Assembly (NCBI GenBank): GCA_025594325.1
Contig: JANHCV010000005.1
Span: forward strand, 89,501-153,500
Direction: 5' to 3'
Length of the DNA stretch: 64,000 bases
DNA from: Blastocladiella emersonii ATCC 22665
Lineage: Eukaryota > Blastocladiomycota > Blastocladiomycetes > Blastocladiales > Blastocladiaceae
This document shows positions 23,054 through 33,260 of the stretch, in pieces; the first letter of the stretch is position 1, and each line of letters opens with the position of its first letter. The position numbers and the translations under genes are program-made. The notes under the pieces are model-generated. The model saw only the letters and a program-made list of their open reading frames with translations. It searched no databases and was not told where the DNA came from.

Positions 23054-25309
23054 TTAAACGCCAAGATCGCGAACCGTGAGCTTCTTGACCGACGCGAGCG
23101 CGTCCGCGACCTCCGGCTTGAGCGTGCCACCTGGCGCGTACACGAACACGTCCTCGAGGCTGGGCCAAAGGTCGACCGGAACCCGCTCAACGGCGCCGTA
23201 CGTCTTGATCTGGCGCAGCGCGGGTAACGCAGTCTCGGCAAGCACGCCAAGCAGGCTCGCGTCAACGTCCATGACCTGCAGTTTGGGGAACGCGAGTTTG
23301 CCAGCTGCAATCGGTGCCGACTCGGAGCAGGTGAGGGGAGCGATCAGCTGCTCGAGACCAGGGGCAATCTCCTCAAGATCAAGCAGGTCGGCCGCTTCAA
23401 TGAGCGACCACGTCCCCGTACCATTAATGTCGCGCTTGATCTCGAGTCGCCGGAGATTCGGGAGGCCGGGCCATTGGCGAAACTCGATGCATGGGCGATA
23501 CATGCGGTAGTGGCCCGTCTCGACGTCAAAGTCGTAGTTTCCGGTCACATCGAAGCCGGGTTGAGCTTCCCACTCGGCAATGTCAATGACAAATGTGAGA
23601 GACTCAAGCAGCGGAAACGAGCCGTTAGAAAAGATCCAAGTTCGGTCCAAGGAGAAGATGCTGTGGGCCGCGGTCAGCGAAAGCTCAAGCGAGCGAAGCG
23701 CAGGGAGGGCAACCCAGAACAGGCCACCGGCGGGAAGGATGAAGCCGTTGTGACCCGTCGGAAGCAACGAGAGTCTCTTGAGGTGCGGATGGACGAGTAT
23801 CTCCTTGATCCGCTGGAAGCGCGAGTTGCCATGCGCGCTGCGAATCGTAAGAAAATCCAGGCGGCGGTAGGCGCGCACTGCGGAAGCGCCGGCCGGCCAC
23901 GCCGGGCGCGGGGCCGCCCACGCAGGCTCGCCTTGGTCATCGATGTTGCCCGTTCGGCCGAGAACCATGTCCACCACATCCGGTTCTTCGGTCTCCGGCG
24001 CAACGGCGTCAATCGGGTCGCCGATGAGCGCGTCAAGTCCAGTCTCGCGCATGCGGCGGATCTGCGGCTCGGTGAGGCGGAGCGCATCGATGGCTGGATT
24101 GACATGTGCGTCCATCTTGGGGGTAAGGTAGTGGAGGTCGCGCACGCCGAGCGGGAAGGAAACCTTGGGGTGGCCGATGCGGTCGATTTCGAGGTGGAAG
24201 TCGGAAACGGTGGGCAGGATGCGCGCCAGCGCCGTGATGGCGGGAAGCGAGCTGCGTGGAACGTCGTGTACGGCGACGCGGTCCAGCTTGAGCTGCGCGA
24301 GGAAGGGAAGGTTTCGCCAGTCTCGGCCGCTGACCGCTGCGACTAGGTCAAAGGGCCCGTCCCACATGCCAAGGACGACCAGAGAGCGTACGAGACCGAG
24401 CGGGTAAGGCACGAGGACGAGGTTGGCGAGAAAAGCGCACGGCGGAAGGGCTGCGAACTCGGTGTCACCAAAAGTAAACGACCAGAGCGACGCGAGTCCG
24501 CGCTGGACCGTTTCGAGGCTGTCGTCCGCGCGCCGCGGGGAGGAGAGGTACAAGTTTCCGTCGTGAACGACAAGCGGGAAGATGGACGGGACCTCGAGCT
24601 GGTGCGGGTTCGTGGGCGCGGGCGTGCGGTAGTTTGGGAACGGGAAACGCGCGAGCATTTCGCTCTGGTTCGCCGACCGAAAGACGCGCTGGCCGTTGCG
24701 GAAGCAGAGGACGAGGTTCGTGAACAGTCGCGGGCGCGTCGCGGCGTACGCGGCGCGGCACAGCTTGCCAACGTGATGGAGATCCACGAGTGAGTTGTCG
24801 TCGGGGACCGAGCTCGCGTCGCGGCCCAGCACAAAGTGGTCGACAATGAGAGCCCAAAGCTCGACGGGAAGGTCCGCGACGGGCGCGAGCGGTGGAGGCG
24901 GGGTCGGATGCCGCGGCGGCGGGGCGTCCACAGCAAACGGGATCGCGGGGAACTGTGGAGGAACCGTGGACGAGCCAAAGCAGGACGTCGGTGGCGGCAT
25001 CGGCGGAGGTGGGCTCCAAGGGAGCGGCGTGAAGGGCGCTGTGGCCGGCAGCGGGTTCAGCGCCGCAGCTGGCGAGAAGTCGGCGAACGGCTGCGGCGGC
25101 GGAAGCATCGGGGTCAGGAGAAGCTCGCCAAAGCTCTCGGCGAACGGTTGCGGGAACGGCGTCCAGCCCGAGGGCCGAGTGATGATCGGCACCCGCGTCG
25201 GCTCGGTGGACGTGTCGTGCGGCGTCCATTCGTCCACGTCGTCGTAGTTGGGCACGGGGACGGGAGGGATCGGCGCGGCAGCATAAACGGAGCGTGTTGG
25301 GTCATTCAT
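23054..25309 (-). CDS. F-box-like protein, paralogue of the gene at 18353-20059
   Basis: Single exon, 751 residues, ATG at 25309. The first 140 residues are Pro-rich and disordered, absent from the paralogue. At about 145-165 VADLPVELWALIVDHFVLG is the F-box-like segment, followed by CRAAYAATRPRLFTNLVLCF. The rest parallels the 18.4-kb gene block by block: FPLVVHDGNLYLSSPRRADD, QRGLASLWSF, LPPCAFLANLVLVPYPL, GRDWRNLPFL, PSLPAITALARILP-like, EILVHPHLKRLSLLP and LPALRSLELSL. It probably adopts an irregular leucine-rich-repeat fold that recruits substrates to an SCF ligase. The two genes stand in the same orientation about 3 kb apart, so this is a local family expansion. Function is unproven. 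Confidence 0.72.
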   Translation of the reverse strand: MNDPTRSVYAAAPIPPVPVPNYDDVDEWTPHDTSTEPTRVPIITRPSGWTPFPQPFAESFGELLLTPMLPPPQPFADFSPAAALNPLPATAPFTPLPWSPPPPMPPPTSCFGSSTVPPQFPAIPFAVDAPPPRHPTPPPPLAPVADLPVELWALIVDHFVLGRDASSVPDDNSLVDLHHVGKLCRAAYAATRPRLFTNLVLCFRNGQRVFRSANQSEMLARFPFPNYRTPAPTNPHQLEVPSIFPLVVHDGNLYLSSPRRADDSLETVQRGLASLWSFTFGDTEFAALPPCAFLANLVLVPYPLGLVRSLVVLGMWDGPFDLVAAVSGRDWRNLPFLAQLKLDRVAVHDVPRSSLPAITALARILPTVSDFHLEIDRIGHPKVSFPLGVRDLHYLTPKMDAHVNPAIDALRLTEPQIRRMRETGLDALIGDPIDAVAPETEEPDVVDMVLGRTGNIDDQGEPAWAAPRPAWPAGASAVRAYRRLDFLTIRSAHGNSRFQRIKEILVHPHLKRLSLLPTGHNGFILPAGGLFWVALPALRSLELSLTAAHSIFSLDRTWIFSNGSFPLLESLTFVIDIAEWEAQPGFDVTGNYDFDVETGHYRMYRPCIEFRQWPGLPNLRRLEIKRDINGTGTWSLIEAADLLDLEEIAPGLEQLIAPLTCSESAPIAAGKLAFPKLQVMDVDASLLGVLAETALPALRQIKTYGAVERVPVDLWPSLEDVFVYAPGGTLKPEVADALASVKKLTVRDLGV

Positions 25310-25824
25310 AGCGATTCATTCAGTGGCCCGTCCGGGTCGGTTGGGGGGAGAGCGAGGACCGCCCGCGGTGCCGTGATCCCACTTGACGACGGTCGCTCAC
25401 GGCTCCGCCATCCATGGCAGCTGCTGCTCAACGTGCGCAAGAAGCTCACCTCGCTCAAGTCGAAGCCGGGCCTCGCACTCGTTCAAGGCCGCGGAGCCGC
25501 TGCGGGCACTGCAGGGCGAGCGCAGTCGAGTCGGCCGTGGCGCGACGCGATCCGTTTCAGGTCTCATTCGCCATGCAGAGGCTCTCCATTCGCTTCGTAT
25601 GTGGTGTTCGCGAGGAGGGTGGAGTTCCTCGTCGGGGAACGCGGGGGGTCGACTAGCGGAACATCGACGCGGCTCGGAGCCGGCTCGGAGCCGCCCGACT
25701 TGGCGCCATGCTTGGCGCCCGGCAGCAGCGACTCGCTCCCCCTCCCTCATCGCTCGCCACCCGCCCATGAAAAAACTGCCCGCGCGAACCTGATCCAACC
25801 AAAACTGCGTGCAACCAATCCACC
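25310..25824. other. Divergent promoter region
   Basis: 515 bases between the start codons of the second F-box-like gene (minus) and the helical protein gene (plus). Frames running across it look like noise. Nothing specific was recognised. Confidence 0.35.
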
Positions 25825-27207
25825 ATGACCTCCGCCGACGACCCGCACCCGCCGAGCGACCCGTCGGTGCTGACCCGCCTGCGCACCGCTCTCGCCTCGC
25901 CATGGCGCCGCTCGCGCAAGGCGTCGGGCGGGAAGCGCAGCACGTCGGCGCCTCCTCCCGCGGACCGCCGCCCGCGCCGCGCCAGCGGAGACGCCGACGA
26001 GGTGGACATGGCCGCGTCGGTCGGCGCCCTCGTCCCCGTCGCTGCCGAGCCGGCCCCGCCACGGGTCTCTCCCGAGACGCGCGCGGCGCTCGAGTCGCTG
26101 CGCGATGCGCTCAACGGCGTGCTGCTCGTTCAGCCCGCAAAACCGACCGAGGAACCCGGCCTCGGACTCCCAGCTTCCGCCGCAGTCGCGACCACGGCGC
26201 TCGAGCTGCACGCGCTCCCCGCCGCGACGGACCTCGACGCGGCCCCGTCGGGCGTCGTCGCCGACATTGTCGCCGAGCACGTCGAGTACCTGTACACGGC
26301 CGTCTCTTCCGTGCGCGGCTCCGCGTCGCTGCTCCTGCCACCCGGCGCGCTGGACGACGACCCGTCGGCGTCGCCCGCGGCGCGCTTGTGGTCGCTGCTG
26401 GGCCACCTGCTCGCACAGGCCGTGCAGACGGCCGACTCGCCGCACGTCGCTGTCGCGTTCCTCGTCGCGTACCTCCGCCTGCTCGCCGCGGGGCTCCACC
26501 TGCGCGCCGCCGAAATGCACCGCCAGCTCGCCGCCCTCGACCTCGCTAAGCGCCAGGAAGAGGTCGCCGCGGTCCAGGCTGCCGCAAGCGCCGTTGCGCG
26601 CGACGCGCAGGACGTGGCGGCATCGCTCGCCGCGTGCGCGTCCGCAACATCGTCGGAGGGCGAGTCCGAGACCGCGTGGTCCGCCGCGCTGCGCCAGGCC
26701 GCCGACGTGGTCCCGCGGCTCGTCGCGGTACACGACCAGGTCGACGCGTGCACCGCGGCTGTCGACCGCGAGATCCGCGACACCGAGGCACGGCGCAGCG
26801 CGCTCAAGATGTACGCGGCCGCGGGGCTCGGCGTCGCCGCGCTCGCGTCGGGCGGCGCGCTGCTGGCGGCGGGCATGCTCGGGTCCGCTGCGACGTCGGC
26901 GACAGCTATGGCGGCGATCGCGGCAGCGGATGGGACCGCGATGGCGGGCGGCGCGCTGACGGCGGCGAAAGCCGGGTCGTCGGTGTCGGCGCTCACGCTG
27001 ACCACGGTCGCGGCGGTCACGGGCGTCAGCGCCGCGGTGACGGGGACACTCGGCCCGCACGTCGAGGCGGCTGTCGTCGGCCCGACCGAGAAGGTGCTGC
27101 GGTCCATGCACCTGTGGCGGACCCAGCTTTTCGTGTCGCGGATGACGACCAAGCGCGCAGCGTGGGAGCTGGCCGTGGTGATTGACCGCATCCTCGAGAC
27201 GGCGTGA
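25825..27207 (+). CDS. Hypothetical helical protein with a long Gly/Ala hydrophobic segment
   Basis: Single exon, 460 residues. Residues 1-75 are basic and disordered. The middle (about 80-320) is helical with a coiled-coil stretch (LAKRQEEVAAVQAAASAVAR). Residues about 330-410 form a Gly/Ala/Thr-rich hydrophobic region (MYAAAGLGVAALASGGALLA and more) followed by a polar amphipathic C-terminus. The plan, long helices around a glycine-rich membrane-hairpin-like core, is like apolipoprotein-L and related membrane-inserting helical proteins. This is a resemblance of shape, not a detected homology. It is convergent with the next gene, which also encodes an Ala-rich helical membrane protein, across 52 bases. 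Confidence 0.6.
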   Translation: MTSADDPHPPSDPSVLTRLRTALASPWRRSRKASGGKRSTSAPPPADRRPRRASGDADEVDMAASVGALVPVAAEPAPPRVSPETRAALESLRDALNGVLLVQPAKPTEEPGLGLPASAAVATTALELHALPAATDLDAAPSGVVADIVAEHVEYLYTAVSSVRGSASLLLPPGALDDDPSASPAARLWSLLGHLLAQAVQTADSPHVAVAFLVAYLRLLAAGLHLRAAEMHRQLAALDLAKRQEEVAAVQAAASAVARDAQDVAASLAACASATSSEGESETAWSAALRQAADVVPRLVAVHDQVDACTAAVDREIRDTEARRSALKMYAAAGLGVAALASGGALLAAGMLGSAATSATAMAAIAAADGTAMAGGALTAAKAGSSVSALTLTTVAAVTGVSAAVTGTLGPHVEAAVVGPTEKVLRSMHLWRTQLFVSRMTTKRAAWELAVVIDRILETA

Positions 27208-27259
27208 GTGTGGGGGAGGCGGGCAACTTGTATATATAGCTTATTCGCTCAGTGTTACA
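27208..27259. terminator. Shared 3' end region of convergent genes
   Basis: The whole gap between two opposing stop codons is 52 bases. TATATATA at 27231-27238 reads the same on both strands and resembles the TATATA polyadenylation efficiency element known from yeast, so it may serve both transcripts. Confidence 0.45.
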
Positions 27260-28940
27260 TTACGCCTTGCTCGACGCAAGAATCTCGTCGTCGGGCACGA
27301 CGCGGCCGCGCAGCGAGTCAACCAGCGTCTCCATGTGGTCGGCCACGTCCTGGAGCACGACCACGGCGCCACAAGACAACTTCACGGCCTTGGGCAGGAG
27401 CCCCTGGTTCGCCGTCGCGGTGCTGCCGGGCTGCTGCTGCTGCTTCTGCCGCGCTGCTGCGCGCGCGAGAGCCGCGTCTGGGTCCGTCATCGCGAGCTCG
27501 TCCTCATCGTCGGCCTCGTTCGACGACGACGCGCGCGGGGCGATCGCGGACCCGGCGGCCCCCGGCTCGGCGTCGGCCGACGAGTCGAGGAGGTGGATGA
27601 GCGACGCGGCGATGCGCTTGTACATGCCGCGCACGGCGCCGAGCAGCGGGGCGCCGCCGGTGGTGCTACGGTGGTCGGCGCCGTCGTCCAGGACGCCCGA
27701 CTCGGCCAGCTGCGTGCGCAGGGCCCGCGCCTGGTCGAGCGCGGCGGACGCGGCGGTGCACCCGGCGAGGAGCGACGCCTCGCCCGAGTCCTGGGCGGCG
27801 TGCGGCCACGCGCCCTCGCCGGTGCCGTCCGTGTGCCCCGGCGCCAGGATGCGGTAGTGCAGCGTGGCGCGGAGCACGTTGGCGTGGGTCACGGCGTGGT
27901 CGGCGAGCTCGTCGGCGAGCCGCGCGAGCGTGTCGCGGGACGCGGCGCGGTACTCGGTGCGCGACAGGCGGCGGGTCTCGGCGACGGCGGCGTGCGCGGC
28001 CGCCGTGCGCGACTTGAGTTTCTGCACCGTGCCCGCCAGCAGGGTCCCGGCCTGCGCAATGGCGCGGTCCGCGCCGCGCAGGTCCGTGGCGGCCGCGTTC
28101 AGGGCGTCCGACAGCGCGCCGGCGTGGGCGTAGACGGTCTCGGCGGTCGCGTCGTGCTCGAGGCCGGACCCGGCGCTCGACGCGATGCGGCGCGCCGTCT
28201 CGGCCGTGTGCTTGACGGCCCACGCCTTGGACTGCAGGCGGCCCTGGTGGCGGAACAGAAAGTCGCGGTGCGCGGCCCGCCGCAGGTCCAGGAAATCGAC
28301 GGCGGCGTCGATCTTGGCCAGCACGGCGGGCAGGCGCGCGGCCGTGTCCGAGGTGTGGCACGCGAGCGGGCGCGGCCACGCCGACAGGTCGATGGACAGC
28401 ACGCCAAGCTGGTGCTGGCACGCGTCGAGGCGCACGGCGTAGTACACGACGGCCGCGGCGAGGAGGGCGCCTACGGGGGTACAGACAGGGTTAGGGACAC
28501 GTGCAGGAACAGGGGGAGGGCCAGAGCGTACCCTGAGCGACGAGAAGCCAGAGCTTCCAGGTGCCGAGCGACGTGACGCGGCGGACGGCGCGGCGCGCGG
28601 ACACGGCGAGCGTTCCCGCAGCAGTTGCGGGTGCGGGGCTCGGCTTGGGCGAGTTGCTCTCGCGCTTGAGGAACGACGGCGACCGCGCGCGCGACCGCGG
28701 CGTCGACGGGACGCTGCCGGGAGACTCTTTTTGAACAGTCGCCGCCGGCTTCTTGAGCAGGGGCGACGCCTCGGTTGGCTCGCCGCTGCTGCGCGGTTCG
28801 TCATGGAGAAGCTGGGCCATGGTGGACGACGAGGGCGAGGTGGCCGAGGGCGGGGGAGAGGCGAGGCTGCTCGCGCCCGCGCCGTCCTTGTCCGGCTTGC
28901 GCGCGGCGGTCGGCCGGATCGACGGCACCTTGAACTCCAT
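27260..28940 (-). CDS. Hypothetical single-TM protein with long helical domain
   Basis: Exons 28940-28532 and 28470-27260 (61-nt intron, CTAAC branch, TAG) give 539 residues. Residues 1-125 are Pro/Ser-rich and disordered. One hydrophobic segment spans about 128-150 (WKLWLLVAQGALLAAAVVYY), exactly across the splice junction, which supports the model. Residues 155-440 are Ala/Leu-rich helices with many His/Arg (TARLPAVLAKIDAAVDFLDL, AVAETRRLSRTEYRAA). The tail has a Gln run and ends EILASSKA. No cleavable signal peptide is seen, so the N-terminus is probably cytosolic. No family recognised. Its convergent neighbour is also helical and membrane-like, but clear sequence similarity between the two is not visible. 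Confidence 0.65.
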
Positions 28941-29219
28941 GGCGGGCGGGCGTGTGCTCTCGGTGAGGGGGGCGGGAGAGTGGGGTGATCTTCAGGGGTC
29001 CCTTCGGCAGGGCGGTGTGCGCGAGCGAACGGCGGCGAGAGCGAACGGGCGGAAAGCGGAAGGCGCGCGATCGGGCGGTGGGAACGCGTCGACGCGTCGG
29101 GCACGTGGGCGGCTGCGCGTCAGCTGACCGCGCCGCCGATCGTCGGGGCTTCGCTGTCCTGTCGCCGACGTGTGGTCTCCCCTCCATGCCAGCATCGCCA
29201 CGAAGCGCAACGGAACTCT

Positions 29220-32200
29220 ATGCAACCTGACGATCCCATGAATCCGCCTGCCGAGGCCGGGCCCGCACCCGCTGGCGGCCCCACCAGCCTGTCGGGCATG
29301 CCGCAGATCCCATCGCTGTCCAGCGAGATCCTGCTCACCATCTTTGAGCTGGTTGCCGACTCGCCGCGCACGCTCTGCCAGCTTGAGCGCGTGTGCAAGG
29401 AGTTCCAACGGTTTGCATCCATGTCCTTTGACTCCAAATCCGACCGCTCACCCTCCGATTCAATAGCCTCCTCCGCGAGAATACCGTCTGGCGCGCCGCC
29501 TTCATTGCGTGGAACCGCGGCCTCGCCAAGGACCACCTGGGCCGCCTCCCGACCGTGAGCGACGTGCCCATCCCGTGGCGCGACCTGATGCGCGACCAGC
29601 TCCGCTTCCACAGTCTGTGGCCGCGCTCCGCCAAGCCCTCGTTCCCCTTTGCCAACCTCTCGCCCACGTCGCCCGCCTCGGTCGCCGCGCGCTTCGCCGT
29701 CCAGGCCTCGGCCGCGCCCAACATCTCGCTCCGCGCCCAGCTCGCCGGTTTGTCGGCGACTAAGCCGGGGCTCGAGGAGTGGGACGCCGCGCCGACCGCG
29801 TTTGACACCATCGCCCTCAATTTTAAGCTCGGGCCCAACGACACGCTACGCGCCTTCAAGTGGGTCGTGCAGGACTTTCCGTCGAGCACCGAGCCCGCCG
29901 ACGCCGACGACCCAGGCGTCATTGCCATCCTCACCGAGTGGACGCGCCCGCTCCCGCAGCCCGAGACCCCCGAGGTCCCGACCCCTGGTCGCCCGTTCCG
30001 CCGCCGCCACGAGACCTTCTACGCCGTGTTCATCGTCACGTCGGACGTGTGGATGGCCCGCGTCTGCCACTGCCTGACCGCCTCGGCGCCGCGCGCCACC
30101 CCCGACAACCCGGACCCGGAGAGCATCCCGTACGGCCAGGGCCGCGTCGTCAAGCTGCTCGCCGTCGACCGCAAGGCCCGCAAGTACTGGGTGTGCGACT
30201 GGGACCACTCCAACCACACGCAGCTGATCGTCCGCTCGTTCGACACCCCGCACGAGGAGGAGCTCGCCGAGGAGGCCTACTCGTTCGACTCGCAGATCCA
30301 CTCGCAGGAGCTGTTCCAGACCCCCGACGGCAACCTGCGCCTGCTCTACATTGACCCCGACACGCTCGAGGGCAAGCAGACGGTCCTCGACCAGGACCTC
30401 CGCCCGCTCGCGTCATCGACGTTCCCCGGCCGCGTCACCCACTTCCACTACGACGCCGCCTTCCCCGACTATTTGTTGACGTCCACCATGGATGGATACA
30501 CGCAGGTTTGGTCGCTCGCCAACGCCGATGCGCCCGCCCTGCTGCACTCCAAGGAGGTCATGTTCGACTTCCCCGTCGAGCTGTCCGTGTGGCGCCCGTG
30601 GTGCCGCCCCGCCCTCGCCCGCAAGCTCCTCGCCTCGGCCTCGGCCTCGTCCGCCAACGGCGCCCGCGCGAAGCCGTTCTGGCAGGACGAGCGGTGGCTG
30701 CAGTCGCTGTCGGTGACCATGGAGCACATGCCGCTCGACGGCATCTCGCTGCAGGCCGCCGGGTCGGTCGTCAGCCTCGGCGGCGCGCCCGCCGCGCCCG
30801 GCAGTAGCACGGACCTCGAGCTCGGCGCGACGACGGGTCCCGGCGCCGCCGCTGGCACGGGCCCCGCGGACGTCCGCAACGTCCTGCGGTACCTCGACTT
30901 TTGGGCGTGCCTGCTCGGGTACCACGCGGTGCTGCTGCTCGATTCCAAGGGCGACGTGTGCGTGCGCGACCTCGCGACCGGCGAGTCCCTCGGCGTCCTC
31001 GCGTCGCTCGACGCCACCGCGTGGCAGCAGTTTACGGCGGCCGGCGAGCCCGAGCTCGTGGCCAAGTCCAAGGCGCCGCTCCTGTACGTTTTTCAAACTG
31101 GTCCGCGGCCCGAAGCGTGGCACTGATGTGGATTACGAATGTAGTCACGGTCCGTCGGTCAAGCAGACCAACTACCGGAGCAAGGGCAAGTCGTGCGTCA
31201 CGCCGCGCGCGCCGCCGCTGCGCCGCCAACCCGCGCCCCCGCCTGCGGCGCCGCTCGCGCCGCTGGCCGACTCGGGGTCGGATGACGACGACGACGACGA
31301 GGACGGGACCGACGGCAGCGATGCCGATGCGCCGCCGCCGCCGCCAGCGGCTTTCGCGAACCCGGCGGTGCCGCCCGCACTGGGCGCGCTCGGCCACAAC
31401 ATTGTGCAGAACGCGCAGCAAATCACGGCGCAGGTCCAGGTCGCGACCGCGCAGATGGGCTCGATCATGTCCGGGCTGCTCGCGCTGCACGGGACCATGG
31501 ACGGTGTCGCCGCCGCGGCCACGGCCGCGCTCACGCAGGGCACGGGGCTGCCCGGAGTCCACACCAGCATGGCCGAGGCCCTCAGTACAATCGAGGGCGT
31601 CCTCGCCGCATACACGCAGCTGCAGGGCGCGGTCGGGCTCGCGCACGCTGCCGGGTTCGCGGCGCCCGCCACGCTCCAGCTCGCGGGCCAGGGTATGACC
31701 GCGATCGGGTCCCTCACCCAGGCGCTCGCCGATCTCGCGGGCGCAGCGCTCCCGCCTGCGCAGGCTACCGTGTTCACGGGGCTCGCTGAGGCCGCGCAGG
31801 CGGCGGTCGCGGCGGCGTCGGCGGGGGCGCCGGCTGATCCAGCTGCTGCTGCTGCTGCAGTACCTGCGGCGGCGGTTCCGGTGGCCGAGGCGGGCGGTTT
31901 GGTCCAAAACGACGCGCAAGCAGGACCAGCACCGGCGACGCCCGCGCCCGCAGCAGCGGTACCTCCCGCGGTCGTCGCAGGCGACACAGACGATGAGGAG
32001 GGCGAGGGCGACGTGCACCACCTCGGGACACACGACGATTTCGATGAGGACGAGGACGGGCACGACGATGAGGACGGCGACAACCTGATGCACCATTTCG
32101 TGGACACGCAGGGCACGCCGTTCGGCGACCTCGTGTGGCTCGGCGACGGGTGGGACCGGCTGCTGGCGTACCGCGGGAGCAGGCTGTGCATCCTGGTGCC

Positions 32201-32222
32201 GAGCGAGCGCGAGAGCGAGTAG
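29220..32222 (+). CDS. F-box protein with WD-like middle and long Ala-rich/acidic tail
   Basis: Three exons, 29220-29410, 29467-31083 and 31145-32222, give 961 residues. The second intron (GTACGT..TAG, 61 nt) removes an in-frame stop and joins two reading frames in phase; without it the gene would look like two. Residues 29-65 (IPSLSSEILLTIFELVADSP, CQLERVCKEFQRLL) are a typical F-box that would bind Skp1. Residues about 70-560 have strand-rich segments with WD-like ends (GYTQVWSLAN, KARKYWVCDWDHSN, HAVLLLDSKGDVCVRDLATG), suggesting a beta-propeller substrate platform. After residue 600 come a basic stretch, an Asp run, about 200 Ala/Gln/Thr-rich residues and a second acidic run with Asp and His. 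The end (VWLGDGWDRLLAYRG) looks folded. Substrate is unknown. Confidence 0.75.
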
Positions 32223-32260
32223 TTTTGACGAAATATATATAACCGTAGCGAATCTAACCC
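32223..32260. terminator. Shared 3' end region of convergent genes
   Basis: Only 38 bases separate two opposing stop codons. TATATATAA at 32234-32242 is the likely 3' end signal for both, so the two transcripts probably overlap. Confidence 0.45.
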
Positions 32261-32899
32261 CTACATTTGCCCGGGCCGCACAACCTCGATCTGCACGTTG
32301 TCGAGGCGGTCGAGGTCGAACGTCTCGGAAGCCTTGTCCCACGACACGTTCATGGCGAACTGGTAGCGGCGGACGCAGTCGGTGATCCCCTTCTCGAGCT
32401 CGGACACCTCGGCGAAGGCGCGCTGCTGCGGCGACGCCATCCCGCGCACGGCCTCCCCCGGCACCTTGGGCTGGGTGACGGCGTGCATGGACTCGACGTT
32501 GAGGTCGGGCCGCGACGCGAGGTAGCGGTCCCGCGCGGCGCGCGCGTCGGTGCAGGCGTGCTCGGCGATGCAGTCCTTGAGCGGGGTGCGCACGTACCCG
32601 CACTCGCGCATCATGGCCATGATCAGCACGTTGTCGGCGCGCCGCTTCAGCTTGGCCGCGTCGCCCCGCGCGCCCGCCGCCGACGCCCGCTCGCTCGCGG
32701 CCATCAGGTCCCGATAATCGGGCGCGTCCTTGCCCGACGTGATCGACCGCCGCGAGCACCGGACGAACTTGACGAATAGGTCCGCGCACTGCGCCACCAC
32801 GGCCGCGACGCCTGGGTCCGCCTTGGTCGGCAGCGCGAGATGCACGGGCAGGGGTTGCTGCGGTTGCTCAGATGCCATGGCGGCGCTAAGATGATTCAT
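32261..32899 (-). CDS. Hypothetical protein with two CX9C motifs
   Basis: Single exon, 212 residues from the ATG at 32899; Met8 (32878) has the better start context. Cys38/Cys48 and Cys100/Cys110 are each spaced CX9C, the spacing used by coiled-coil-helix proteins oxidised by Mia40 in the mitochondrial intermembrane space. The gap of about 50 residues between the pairs is longer than in classical twin-CX9C proteins, so the fold may differ (a MIX23/CCDC58-type protein is one alternative). Helices with RRxDN and a late segment QFAMNVSWDKASETF follow. It is divergent from the mitochondrial ATPase inhibitor gene with 361 bases between the starts. Function is unknown; a mitochondrial role is inference. 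Confidence 0.6.
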   Translation of the reverse strand: MNHLSAAMASEQPQQPLPVHLALPTKADPGVAAVVAQCADLFVKFVRCSRRSITSGKDAPDYRDLMAASERASAAGARGDAAKLKRRADNVLIMAMMRECGYVRTPLKDCIAEHACTDARAARDRYLASRPDLNVESMHAVTQPKVPGEAVRGMASPQQRAFAEVSELEKGITDCVRRYQFAMNVSWDKASETFDLDRLDNVQIEVVRPGQM

Positions 32900-33260
32900 G
32901 GGCCGTCAGCCTGCGTCAGACGGGATTGCATCGAGTGGCATTACATTTTGCAACGGTGGAGCAGAGGATTCGAGAAGCGAGAACGAGGAGAGACACGCGC
33001 GAGACAGATCGCGATGTCGGGGCTCGCGGAAACGTGACCCCGATGATGCACGCGCGATACACGGTGACGCGTCGCGCGTCATTGGCTGGGAAACCGCGGG
33101 TTTCACGTCACGGGCGCGCACGCCGGTGGTCAAAACCCGCGAAGCGCCGCGCGCTTCTCTTCGCCCGCCGACCTCCGCCCGATCCCGCCTCCGCTCCCCG
33201 CTAACCCAAGCTCGGCTCGTCTGACACTCTACGCAAACAACAACCACAAGCACCACCAAG
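32900..33260. promoter_or_regulatory. Divergent promoter of CX9C gene and IF1
   Basis: 361 bases. An ACGCGT lies near 33068 within a GTGACGCGTCGCGTC stretch, and an ATTGG (inverted CCAAT box) at about 33081. Both are plausible factor sites shared by the two divergent, probably mitochondrial genes. The segment before IF1 is a CAACAACAACCACAAG-type leader. Confidence 0.4.

Noticed and set aside
25825-27207. Pore-forming protein call for the Gly/Ala-rich helical gene
   Set aside because: Only the general shape fits; no homology or secretion signal supports it, so it stays hypothetical.
31128-32222. Separate gene starting at 31128
   Set aside because: Its ATG lies inside a perfect GTACGT..TAG intron and the frame joins in phase to the F-box gene upstream; no independent promoter gap exists.
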